The notes under the pieces: generated by a model | Seen by the model: only the letters and a program-made list of their open reading frames with translations | Database searches by the model: none | What the model was told of the DNA's origin: nothing | Made by a program: the position numbers and the translations under genes | NCBI RefSeq assembly: GCF_000407485.1 | Contig: NZ_ASWD01000001.1 | Coordinates: 186,001-250,000 of the forward strand | Length of the DNA stretch: 64,000 nt | Direction: 5' to 3' | Origin: Enterococcus pallens ATCC BAA-351 | GTDB taxonomy: Bacteria > Bacillota > Bacilli > Lactobacillales > Enterococcaceae | Shown: positions 8,350 to 16,484 of the stretch, in pieces | Layout of the letters: each line of letters begins with the position of its first letter | Position numbering within the stretch: position 1 is the stretch's first letter

Positions 8350-8946
8350 TTATTTTCCAATTTCGTCAGAAGTAGAGATGATTTTGCCTACGATGCCATA
8401 ATCTTTGGCTTCATCCACAGACATCCAGAAGTTGCGGTCAGTGTCTTGTTCCACTTTTTCTACTGACTGGCCAGTTGCTTCAGCAATCAAGCGGTTGATT
8501 CGTTCTCGAGTTCGGATAATTTCTTTGGCTTCAATTTGAATTTCAGTTGTTTGACCACTAACACCGCCAGCTGGTTGGTGAATCATATAGCGTGTATTTG
8601 GCAGGCTGTAACGATTTTCTTTCTCAGCAGCTAAGAAGATTGTAATACCCGCACTTGCTACCCAACCTGTACCGATCATATTAACAGTCGGTTTGATAAA
8701 CTTGATGACATCGTGAATGGTATCGCCAGATTCCACGTGGCCGCCAGGGCTATTCACATAAATTGTGATGGGATCATCACTCAAAGCTGACAAAAGCAAC
8801 AATTGTGAAGTGATATCTTTGGCTAATTCTTGAGTGATTTCACCGTAGATTAACACAGTCCGCTGGTCTAATAATTTCTTGCGGTATACATCAGGAATTT
8901 CATTGGTTTTATTTTCATTATCTTCATTTTCATCTAAGTAAAACAT
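8350..8946 (-). CDS. ClpP1-like Clp protease proteolytic subunit with Ser-His-Asn triad
   Basis: This 198-residue protein has the ClpP fold. Ser98 lies in GWVASAG, His123 in MIHQPAGG, and the DTDRN block near 168-172 puts Asn where canonical ClpP has catalytic Asp172 (DTDRDNF). The N-terminus is acidic and longer than usual (MFYLDENEDNENKTNE). The features match the ClpP1 paralog of Listeria, known to carry Asn in the triad, more than housekeeping ClpP. Such paralogs work poorly alone and can form mixed tetradecamers with ClpP2. A housekeeping clpP is expected elsewhere. The gene is monocistronic with an extended -10 promoter. Confidence 0.85.
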   Translation of the reverse strand: MFYLDENEDNENKTNEIPDVYRKKLLDQRTVLIYGEITQELAKDITSQLLLLSALSDDPITIYVNSPGGHVESGDTIHDVIKFIKPTVNMIGTGWVASAGITIFLAAEKENRYSLPNTRYMIHQPAGGVSGQTTEIQIEAKEIIRTRERINRLIAEATGQSVEKVEQDTDRNFWMSVDEAKDYGIVGKIISTSDEIGK

Positions 8947-8977
8947 TCAGACACCTGCTTTCGTTTAGTTAACTTTA

Positions 8978-8986
8978 ATTATAACA
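8978..8986 (-). promoter_or_regulatory. Extended -10 promoter of the clpP-like gene
   Basis: On the minus strand TGT-TATAAT is an extended -10, about 30 bp before the ATG at 8946. No clear -35 is visible. No CtsR-type repeat was recognised. Confidence 0.45.
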
Positions 8987-9106
8987 CATGTGATAAAAAA
9001 GAGTGGGTTATACCTCTTAAATCCTAGAAGAATGGAGCTTTGAGCGTATTTATCGTCTGATAAAATAAATCGTGGTAGAGTGGATTCATGGAAGGAGGGA
9101 AGAACT

Positions 9107-9580
9107 ATGATGAACAGTTTAAAAGACTTTCGCTTTTGGATATGTACGATTGGTGTAACCTTACTAGGTTTGCTTTCGGGTCTATTTACTACAAATGCCC
9201 AAAGCTATTACCAGCAATTGGAATTGCCATCATTTGCTCCTCCAGGTTGGTTGTTCGGCCCGGTCTGGACTATCTTATACATTTTGATGGGGATTACCTT
9301 TTATCTCATTTGGACACATCCAGTCAGAGAAGAGCGGCGTACCATGATTCCTTTATTTGTTGTTCAATTTATTCTGAACTTTTTATGGTCACCACTATTT
9401 TTCGCACTGCAAAGCAACCTATTGTCAGTTATTGACATTACAGCCTTATGGATCGTTTTGATTATCCAACAATTGTTTTACTTACGTCACAAGCCTATTG
9501 CTATGTGGTTAATGGGACCGTATTTCCTTTGGGTAACCTTCGCGATGGTCTTGAACTACAGCATTATTATTTTGAACTAA
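9107..9580 (+). CDS. tspO: TspO/MBR family membrane protein
   Basis: This 157-residue protein has five membrane segments. The family signature is clear near residues 35-60: LELPSFAPPGWLFGPVWTILYILMG, then LNFLWSPLFF in the fourth segment and the aromatic-rich C-terminal helix. TspO binds porphyrins and is linked to tetrapyrrole handling and stress responses. The start at 9107 is preferred to an upstream GTG at 9080 because GGAGGG lies 7-8 bp before it. It is monocistronic, with a terminator directly after the stop. Confidence 0.88.
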   Translation: MMNSLKDFRFWICTIGVTLLGLLSGLFTTNAQSYYQQLELPSFAPPGWLFGPVWTILYILMGITFYLIWTHPVREERRTMIPLFVVQFILNFLWSPLFFALQSNLLSVIDITALWIVLIIQQLFYLRHKPIAMWLMGPYFLWVTFAMVLNYSIIILN

Positions 9581-9595
9581 CTTTTCCAAAAAAGC

Positions 9596-9622
9596 TAACC
9601 CTGACATTTGTCGGGGTTTTTT
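9596..9622 (+). terminator. Terminator after tspO
   Basis: AACCCTGAC-ATTT-GTCGGGGTT is followed by TTTT. Confidence 0.8.
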
Positions 9623-10304
9623 AATATAAAACAAGGCAATTACTATAGCAATAATTCAGTTGTTACTGTATCTTCTACGGCAACGCATTTGTAGAGAAAT
9701 TTGATGTTGAGTTAGATCAGCTAAGCTAAACAGGGTATATTTCGCACACTACCGTTGAGAGAAAGGTTCCAATTAATCAAATGGAATGCAGTTAAACTGT
9801 AGGAAAGATGACTGGTTTAAAAAAAGGAAAGAAATAGATCAATGAAAGATACCTGTCACAGTGAATGGGATTACCAAGAATTACACATAATGCGAGGCCG
9901 TGTTTTAACTGGTAAAAAATTGACTATTTGGTGTATATAAGTATACCAAGTAGTCAATTTTCCTTTTAAAGGAATATCGTGTTATTTTTCACAAGGATCG
10001 TTTTAATTGTTTGATGAAATCCACCAATTTTAAAAAACACAAGATATTTGACTTGTAAATCGATCATTTTATAAAAAAACAAATTTATGAAAGAAAGAAA
10101 AACAGCTTAAAATGCTCGATCACTTTTTTCTTTTTAATAATAAATTATGCAAGAATCACATAAATGCTTTTAAATCAACAATTATTTACTTTTTTTACCT
10201 CTGTTGACGTTATCTAAGGAACAGCATTTTTCAAAAATTAATCTTTATCCCTTATGATTAAAACACAAGGAGAAGAACCTTGTAATTTATGAGGAGGGTA
10301 TAAA
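9623..10304. other. Long AT-rich intergenic region with a free-standing hairpin and a short ORF
   Basis: A strong terminator-like hairpin (9916-9962) lies mid-region. A 32-codon plus-strand ORF (9842-9940, starts MKDTCHSEWDYQELHIM) has an AAAGGAAAG site but a long spacing, and its end runs into the hairpin, so coding is doubtful. The final 100 bp should hold the promoter of the sortase-like gene; a TATGAT -10-like hexamer is seen near 10253. The region could encode a small RNA ending at the hairpin. Confidence 0.4.
9916..9962 (+). terminator. Orphan hairpin, terminator-like
   Basis: AAAATTGACTATTTGGT pairs with ACCAAGTAGTCAATTTT (one G-U wobble) around an AT-rich 12-nt loop, then TCCTTTT. 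No confirmed gene ends here. Confidence 0.6.
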
Positions 10305-11150
10305 ATGACTCTACAAAAAATGATAGCCGTCATCGCGGCAGTGACGTCACTGGCCTTGTTCGGAAATTTGGTTATGTTTCAAAGTCCGAAATTAAGCATA
10401 TCAGCCCAAACTACCACTTCTTCGACAACTACTGCATCATCTGAAAATGACATAAAAACAGAACAATCTTCAGAAAAAGAAGCGGAAACTAGCAAATCAA
10501 TCGAAGAAAGTAAAACGGCTGAAAGCACAGCACCAAGTACTGAACAAGCGAAAGCATCAGAAGCCGATACACCGAGGGAAACAACCGACACAACCCAAGC
10601 AACAGAAGTCAAGCAAGCAGAAGCAACACCGGCACCAGTAACTGAAGAGGCAGCACCAGCAACTGAACCTATTGAAGAAACAATAGTAGAAACACAGCCT
10701 CCTGCAGCCGAAGCCGTGCCAGCAGCTGAACCTGCTGCGCAATTGCAGCCAAACATGCTGCAAATCGCCGGTTCATATATCCCTTATAGCAACGCAGGAC
10801 AAGGTTCCGGTCAAGCAGTTATTGATGCTGATCACGGAGCTGCAGCAACTTGGGGTGGAGCTTCGGTTCAATCAGGAAACGACGGAATGAACACGCATAT
10901 TATCGGTCACAATCCAGGTGCGTTCAATGTACTCTTTTCATTAGGGGTAGGTTCAACAATTGAAGTATCAGATGCATCAGGTCAAATTAGTACCTATACC
11001 GTTCAAAATATTGTCACAGTTGATGACAGTGCTTATGGACTAGATGGTACGGATTACTGGAATCAAATTACCGGAACTGGTGGAGGCGAACGCTTAACCT
11101 TACAAACCTGTATCAATGATTTCCAAAACTTAATTGTTTTTGCCGCTTAA
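10305..11150 (+). CDS. Secreted sortase-fold protein with long Ser/Thr/Glu/Ala/Pro linker
   Basis: The protein has 281 residues. Residues 1-35 form a signal peptide or anchor (AVIAAVTSLALFGNLVMF). Residues 36-145 are a low-complexity T/S/E/A/P linker likely to span the wall. Residues 146-281 are a compact sortase-like domain: His202 in HIIGHNPGAF and Cys269 in TLQTC match the catalytic His and the TLxTC motif. Only 12 residues follow the Cys and none is Arg, so the canonical sortase Arg is missing or supplied from elsewhere (Arg263 lies just before the motif). GAGGAGGG precedes the ATG. It faces the Mga-type regulator gene across a shared terminator. Confidence 0.72.
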   Translation: MTLQKMIAVIAAVTSLALFGNLVMFQSPKLSISAQTTTSSTTTASSENDIKTEQSSEKEAETSKSIEESKTAESTAPSTEQAKASEADTPRETTDTTQATEVKQAEATPAPVTEEAAPATEPIEETIVETQPPAAEAVPAAEPAAQLQPNMLQIAGSYIPYSNAGQGSGQAVIDADHGAAATWGGASVQSGNDGMNTHIIGHNPGAFNVLFSLGVGSTIEVSDASGQISTYTVQNIVTVDDSAYGLDGTDYWNQITGTGGGERLTLQTCINDFQNLIVFAA

Positions 11151-11156
11151 AAGCGA

Positions 11157-11206
11157 AAAGCGCGATGACTTATTCCTTGAAAAAGGAACAGTTATCGCGC
11201 TTTTTA
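11157..11206. terminator. Bidirectional terminator
   Basis: AAAAGCGCGATGACT... pairs with ...GTTATCGCGCTTTTT, with TTCC/GGAA pairing further in. It separates the convergent sortase-like and Mga-type genes. Confidence 0.85.
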
Positions 11207-11243
11207 CTTTACCAGAAGCAAGGGAAATGATAGCTTAACAGGA

Positions 11244-12810
11244 TCAGCTGACTTGCTTTGGATTAGGGATATATGGGTACGAGTAAATTTGTTTTGCTCG
11301 TCTTAAATACGAATAACCAATTTTGCGAATAAAATCTAAGGAGGCTTTTTGTTGGACACTTAAGATCCAATTTTCAATGCTCTCCCGATCAGATGCTGAA
11401 ATGAAATTGTTAACAATCAAACAGTTTTCCTTTTGATAATAGTCAATAGGATTATTGCTGATAACTAAATCATAATCATTTAATATTTCGAAATCCTCTG
11501 GCCCAGAAAAGAGCACTGTCGATTCGTAAATTGACAACTTAAGCTTTTCACCATATTGGGAATAGAGAAAGTCCCGCATCATTTCGGCATGCTTTTTACC
11601 AAGATTGCTAACAATAATTACGGAAACCTGTTTGCGCATTTTTTCCAATTGAATCGGCAATTGACTCCATTCCTTCATCAAAAGTGCTACAACATCATAC
11701 AGTCGGACGTTAATCCAAAGGCTAGGATTGCGCTTATCAATGTCCTCTAAGTAGAGCGTTACCAAGGTTGAAAATACAGGGTACATATGGTGAACATCGT
11801 GAGCGAACTTGCGCTGCTTATCATACAAAATAATTCGCTTAAACGGATAAAAATTGTACTGTACATACCAGATCATCATTTGTTGAATAATTTTGTTCCG
11901 ATCTTCTTCTAGTAATGGGAAGTCAACAGCCTTCACCATTTTATCTAAAAAAGTATTGAGTTTTTTGTGAATGCGCACAATCTGTTGTTGGTTGTCCCAG
12001 CCGTAAAATTCATGAAAAACTGTACGGGAGACTTCTTTATACCAACTATCTGTTAGTGAATAAGGGGAATTCTTTAATAAGTTATCTACCAATTCTTCAC
12101 TATATTCAACCACTTTATCGATAGTATCATCAGGCTCATTACAAACTTCATCTGATAAAGTAAAGCCTTGGCTCATGCGAATCAAAGTTACCACTAGTAA
12201 AAACGCGGCGTCTTGAACTTCGCGATCATCTAGTGAAACATCAAAATCTGTTGATGCTCGCATGACATAACAAAAAGTATCTTGTTGATTAATGTTAAAC
12301 GGCCAATTGTTAATTCCATAGGCTTCCATGTAATATTGCTGATAAAAAATTCGTACCCAGCGTTCATCCTGAGCAGTTACGCGAAATGGTCCTCGTTCCA
12401 GAGTTAGGCCGCGTTTTTCTAAAAAAGCTTCCACCGCATTTACCATCCGATAAAAAGAAGCTTCACTCATAAACAGCTCATTGATCCAAAACTCGGCATC
12501 CTCGTCAGGAGTATAAAGCAGCTTTTCAATGAACTGAAACTCATCACATTCTTGAAAAACAGTATTGTAGACATTGCCCATTTTATTGGAGGCTAAATTG
12601 TTTAAGCGGACTCCTTGAAACTTTGAATACTCTACATAAACATACTCCCCCCCAAAACTCATTGATATAATCAATGTCGCTTAACAAGGTTTTCGCCGAA
12701 CAATCTAAAAAATTCGTTACGTCTTTAGTAGGGCACCAAGTAGAAAAATTATCCAAAAATTCCAGCAGGGTTATCTTGCGATAGATAGCGGTACTTAGCA
12801 AGGCTTTCAT
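11244..12810 (-). pseudogene. Mga-family transcriptional regulator, frame split at a G7 tract
   Basis: Two overlapping frames make one Mga-like protein. The first (start 12810, AAAGGA site) encodes the HTH part, TLLEFLDNF...TNFLDCSAKTLLSDIDYINEFWG. The second continues GEYVYVEYSKFQGVRLNN... through the Mga/PRD-like middle to ...YIPNPKQVS at 11244. The join lies in a run of seven G on the minus strand (12647-12653). With six G the frames fuse into 521 codons, the usual Mga length. As written, the protein stops soon after the HTH. It is either phase-variable, truly broken, or a sequencing error in a homopolymer. Mga proteins activate surface-protein genes, and the convergent sortase-like gene is a plausible target. 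Confidence 0.8.
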
Positions 12811-13202
12811 AGGATTTTTCCTTTCTTAAAGGCGTATAGGTACATAAGTATTTTACCCTTTTTTAATCTTTAAATCATCAAAATATTCAAAAAATTATGA
12901 GAGTTTTCCAATATTTGTAAAAACGACTATTTTACAAGAATTAAGTATAGATTACGATAAACAAAAGAAAAATTTACCTTTTGTAACCCGAATATTTCTT
13001 TTATTATACAATTTTAACGGTAAAATTAGCATATGACAAGCATTTTAAGAGGAATTGTCTTTGTGAAAGCTTATTTAATAAGGAGGGATTATAAAGTAAT
13101 GAAGGGAGAAGGGCAGAAAAGAGCTTGCATTTTTTTAGAAAATTCGATTGAAAGATGACAAAAAGGTAAAAAGAAAAGCTTTTTTACGAATTTATAAACC
13201 GG
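12811..13202. other. Intergenic region upstream of Mga-type gene
   Basis: The region is AT-rich and should hold the Mga gene promoter on the minus strand. A plus-strand ORF of 31 codons (GTG near 13064, AAGAGGA site; VKAYLIRRDYKVMKGEGQKR...) is possible but has no other support. Confidence 0.3.
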
Positions 13203-13236
13203 CAGAAAAAAAGAGCTTGACTCAATCAAGCTCTGC
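13203..13236 (-). terminator. Terminator overlapping the stop of the ATPase gene
   Basis: On the minus strand AGAGCTTGA and TCAAGCTCT form a stem followed by TTTTTTT. The TGA stop lies within the hairpin. Confidence 0.8.
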
Positions 13237-14571
13237 TCGTAATTCTTCTAAATAAATCAAGGAGCGATACATTTCCGCATAGATAGTTTCTAGTTGATCA
13301 GTTACATCGACAATTGTACTAGTACCAAGCTCCTTTTTATCCAGCTGAGCATTATAAAACTTAATTCTGGTGGGCTGCTTTTGCTTTGCCGAATAAATAG
13401 ATAATGCCTCAATAAAGTAAGGGCTATGAGAGGTTACCAGTACTTTTGTCGAATATACAGTTGATAGGTATACGATCAGTTCAGCTAATTTTACCTGCCA
13501 TTGGGGATGCAGATGAACTTCTGGTTCTTCCAAAATCAAATAGTCACTGTCCATCACTAGACCATTTTCAATAATCAGCTGTAAAACAGCGAAGGTCTTC
13601 ATTCCGGAAGACAGAGCATCGAAAGGAATGCCCTTCGCTGCATTTTTTTGAAAGAAATAGTAGCTTCCATGTTTAAGCATTAGTCCACCAGACAATATTT
13701 CCGCAAAGATGGCTTTAATGCGCTTATCCCGCAAATATTTCTCCTCAGGTTTTCGGTGTTTTATTTGTTCTAATAAACGGCGGCGATGCGGTGCTTCACT
13801 GACGAGCTGCAGCTTTTCAGAAGGCGCAGCACCAAACACTTTTTCTTCTATAGATGAAGATAAATTTTCCAACAGAAAAGCATCATCTAAATAAATGGCT
13901 TCCTGATACGGCTGTGATAATTGGAAGAGACATTGGTACTCATCTAAGCGATTGTTTTTATAGTTTAGCAGCAGCTGATCATTGTTTTCTTCCTTGATGG
14001 AAAGAACAGCTGATTTTGCAAAAGAGACGTCACTGATAAGATAATTAGAAAATTCTTGCCTCAGCAGTCGATCAAACAAGGCAGCTGTTACTTTTTGATC
14101 CAAGAAATCTCTACGCTGCTGTTGTTGTATCGTCTTGATAATCGCAGCCAGTTGAGGACGATTGGACCATTTTAAATAAGTAGCCATCTTCTTTTGAAGC
14201 ATGTTTAACAGCTGAGCGATTTTTTCTGCTAAATACGCATCCTCTGCAAAAACTTCTCGTTGTTCCAGCTCATTAGCTTTTCGCTGCATTCGATAAAGAA
14301 CGGTTTGTAATTCACGACGAAGAGCATTTACGGCAGGAAAGGTTTCGCTGTCTACCCAACGCTCTAGATTTTCCAATTCTTCCATAATTAATGTGTATTT
14401 TAAACTGAATAAATAGTTTCCCTGATAAAGCGCAATACCTGCCGACAAAGCGTAAACCAACTTACCAACAGTGCTTTTACCAGAGTTATTTACACCAGTA
14501 ATCACTGTAATATCTGTCATTTCTATGGCCGCTTTCTTAACTTTTGCGATATTTTCAAATTCCAGCAACAT
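13222..14571 (-). CDS. Stand-alone AAA ATPase (OLD/RecF-like, AAA_15/AAA_21 type)
   Basis: The protein has 449 residues. Walker A is ITGVNNSGKST at about 23-33. A long helical, charged middle (about 50-300) resembles an SMC-like insertion. The C-terminal lobe carries LSSGMKTFAVL (signature-like), Walker B DYLILEEPEVHLHPQWQ and the H-motif VLVTSHSPYFIEAL. There is no TOPRIM nuclease domain, unlike full OLD proteins. AGGAGTGATTCC precedes the ATG. It is monocistronic with its own terminator. Such single ATPases occur in phage-defence and DNA-repair settings, but no partner lies next to it and the role is unknown. Confidence 0.75.
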   Translation of the reverse strand: MLLEFENIAKVKKAAIEMTDITVITGVNNSGKSTVGKLVYALSAGIALYQGNYLFSLKYTLIMEELENLERWVDSETFPAVNALRRELQTVLYRMQRKANELEQREVFAEDAYLAEKIAQLLNMLQKKMATYLKWSNRPQLAAIIKTIQQQQRRDFLDQKVTAALFDRLLRQEFSNYLISDVSFAKSAVLSIKEENNDQLLLNYKNNRLDEYQCLFQLSQPYQEAIYLDDAFLLENLSSSIEEKVFGAAPSEKLQLVSEAPHRRRLLEQIKHRKPEEKYLRDKRIKAIFAEILSGGLMLKHGSYYFFQKNAAKGIPFDALSSGMKTFAVLQLIIENGLVMDSDYLILEEPEVHLHPQWQVKLAELIVYLSTVYSTKVLVTSHSPYFIEALSIYSAKQKQPTRIKFYNAQLDKKELGTSTIVDVTDQLETIYAEMYRSLIYLEELRAELD

Positions 14572-14953
14572 GGAATCACTCCTATCGTTTCCTTCATCTA
14601 TTCAAGTATACACCAAATTATCCTGCAAACGGTTGCTATATTTTTTTAAAATCCTGTTTCTCGAAATTTCGAAGATAAAAAAACAGTTTGTTCAACTTGA
14701 AATGACCTTTGACATCTTTGAACAGCTGTATTATTGTTAAATCAAGAAGTAGTCTAAGGCAAAGGGTGGATATGATTTCTAGTTCTTTCTTTTAACAGTT
14801 GCGATAACGATATAGACTACAATAGATCACAAAACTTTGAAGCTTTTTTCTTGCTTGGTAAAGGTAATGATGTTCTAGTTCCATCGAAATTAGATTTATT
14901 ATGTCACAGGCTAGTGTTTTCATCATCAGACTAAATGACTGGGGGAATCTCCT
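14572..14953. other. Divergent intergenic region
   Basis: It holds the divergent starts of the ATPase and TIM-barrel genes. A small palindrome CTTCGAAATTTCGAG-like lies near 14660. No further gene or known motif was recognised. Confidence 0.3.
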
Positions 14954-15637
14954 ATGGAAGAACAAAAAAAAACTGATAAATTTGTCCCTGAATTGTATTC
15001 TGAGCTCAGACAGAGCATTATCAAAATGCCGAAAGTCATTCAAAAGTCTTCTGGTATTCAAATTTATGGCAAGCTGATTAAAAGTATTATTTATTCAATG
15101 GATGTAGCAGTGATAGCCAATAATGATGCAGATGCTATCTTGGCAGTGTATCCGTGGACACCCAACACTCGAATTTTGTCCGCCGTTTCTACTGTCTCTC
15201 AAGTACCAATTCTCGCAGGTATTGGTGGAGGTTTAACCTCAGGAAACCGCTCTTCTCGCTTAGGGTCTTTTGCGGAAGAACATGGGGCTTTTGGTGTAGT
15301 TCTAAATGGTCCGTGTGATCTCGACACGATTCGTATTGTTAATGAAACGGTTGACATTCCAATTATCTACACTGTCGTGAATGACAAAAGAAATCTGCAA
15401 GAGATGATTGATAATGGAGTGGATATTTTTAATGTAGCTGGCGGCAAGGAAACCACTAATCTTGTTCGCTGGATTAGAGAGCAGTTTCCAGAATTTCCTA
15501 TTATTGCTTCGGGTGGACGAACGGATGAACAAATATTAGCAACTATTGAAGCAGGAGCAAATGCGATTACCTATACAACCTACGGGAAAACGGAAGAGTA
15601 TTTCCAAGAAAAGATGGAGCAATACCGTCAAATGTAA
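14954..15637 (+). CDS. TIM-barrel-like protein of unknown function
   Basis: This 227-residue cytosolic protein has alternating beta and Gly-rich loops of a phosphate-binding TIM barrel: VPILAGIGGGLTSGNRS near 85-100, GVDIFNVAGGKET near 155, and FPIIASGGRTDEQILATIEAGANAITYT near 180-207, where IASGGRT plus EAGANAI resembles the phosphate site of ThiG/HisF-like barrels. Related enterococcal proteins are loosely labelled hydrolase; I cannot assign a reaction. A GGGGGAA site precedes the ATG. It is monocistronic with a terminator. Confidence 0.65.
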   Translation: MEEQKKTDKFVPELYSELRQSIIKMPKVIQKSSGIQIYGKLIKSIIYSMDVAVIANNDADAILAVYPWTPNTRILSAVSTVSQVPILAGIGGGLTSGNRSSRLGSFAEEHGAFGVVLNGPCDLDTIRIVNETVDIPIIYTVVNDKRNLQEMIDNGVDIFNVAGGKETTNLVRWIREQFPEFPIIASGGRTDEQILATIEAGANAITYTTYGKTEEYFQEKMEQYRQM

Positions 15638-15653
15638 CTTTTAGAATTATGTT

Positions 15654-15683
15654 AAAGACATCCTGTCAAGGATGTCTTTTTTT
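15654..15683 (+). terminator. Terminator
   Basis: AAAGACATCC-TGTCA-GGATGTCTTTTTTT hairpin directly after the TIM-barrel gene. Confidence 0.85.
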
Positions 15684-16181
15684 GCGGATTTTCTATGCAT
15701 GTTTTTTTATATAGGGAGAATACGCTGATCATTAAAAATTTTCAAAAGATTCTAAAAAGACTTAAACTTGTTTGGTGGTATTTGTAGCTAGTTATTTTTT
15801 TAATAATAGCAAAGAATATACACTCGAAGCAGGACTCGCACGAGGATTTTCATTGCAAATATTGTTCTTTTAAAGTGCTTGTTTTGAGCGTGTTTCTTGG
15901 AGTAGACTCTTCTTTTTGGTAAAGGTTTTTAAAAGTCTTTTTAGAGTTTGGTTTAATTTGGGAGATTAAGGGTAGTTATCATTTTAATTAAGAGAACCTA
16001 TTTCACCTTCTATTGCTAGATTTATTAAATCAGCTGGATGAATTTTAGGTCATAAGTTTAATATGCTCTTGATAAATCCTTTTTGTCTTTCGATATTTAG
16101 ATTTATCTGAAGCTTTTCCCAGCTAACTTTTTCTTTTTTTTCCATTAGATTGATCGCCTCTTTACCATGCCATTTATTATT
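15684..16181. other. Intergenic region, nothing recognised
   Basis: AT-rich sequence before the ABC-F leader. A minus-strand open frame (16050-16382) extends into it but is rejected as a gene because it starts at a TTG without a ribosome binding site and lies antisense to the ABC-F promoter and leader. Confidence 0.4.
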
Positions 16182-16210
16182 TTGACCTGTAATCGTTTTC
16201 TTGTTATAGT
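16182..16210 (+). promoter_or_regulatory. Promoter of the ABC-F gene
   Basis: TTGACC (16182-16187), 17 bp, TATAGT (16205-16210): ten of twelve consensus bases at ideal spacing. The predicted start near 16217 gives a leader of about 270 nt. Confidence 0.7.
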
Positions 16211-16236
16211 GATAGTATAGAAAGTGAGGGATCCCG

Positions 16237-16257
16237 ATGCGTAATTTCACCAAATAA
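16237..16257 (+). CDS. Six-residue upstream ORF (leader peptide) of the ABC-F gene
   Basis: A GTGAGGG site is followed by ATG and six codons encoding MRNFTK, then TAA. It lies about 20 nt after the predicted transcription start and 228 nt before the ABC-F start. Known ABC-F resistance genes often carry such leader ORFs whose translation controls a downstream attenuator. Confidence 0.55.
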   Translation: MRNFTK

Positions 16258-16412
16258 GTAGAAGCTGCATTTAGACTGTACCGTGGATTGACCAAGGGAG
16301 CAGTGTGCAGATTTTCGTACAATTGGTGAAGAGATAAGGGAATCCTTTTTAAGACGAACAATGCTGCATTTTTTTGCTGCAAATTTTTACGTTTCTTATT
16401 ATGGATCAGCTT

Positions 16413-16448
16413 AACCGCCAGTTGTCGAAAAGGACTGACGGTTTTTTT
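16413..16448 (+). terminator. Candidate attenuator terminator in ABC-F leader
   Basis: AACCGCCAGT pairs with ACTGACGGTT (one mismatch), followed by T7. It lies between the upstream ORF and the ABC-F start with no gene ending nearby on this strand, so it probably acts as a transcription attenuator. Confidence 0.6.
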
Positions 16449-16484
16449 GGCTTCTGAAAGAGGTCACTGCGAGGTGTTATCCAG

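Noticed and set aside
10379-10763. Long minus-strand frames opposite the sortase-like gene
   Set aside because: They are shadows of the repetitive Thr/Glu/Ala linker codons; composition (poly-Ser/Val/Ala or Cys) is not protein-like and there are no start signals.
13064-13159. A 31-codon GTG ORF upstream of the Mga-type gene
   Set aside because: Only a partial ribosome binding site and no conserved features; AT-rich chance ORFs of this size are common.
16050-16382. A 110-codon minus-strand open frame upstream of the ABC-F gene
   Set aside because: It starts at TTG with no ribosome binding site, matches no family I know, and lies antisense to a near-consensus promoter and leader ORF of the ABC-F gene, which better explain this DNA.
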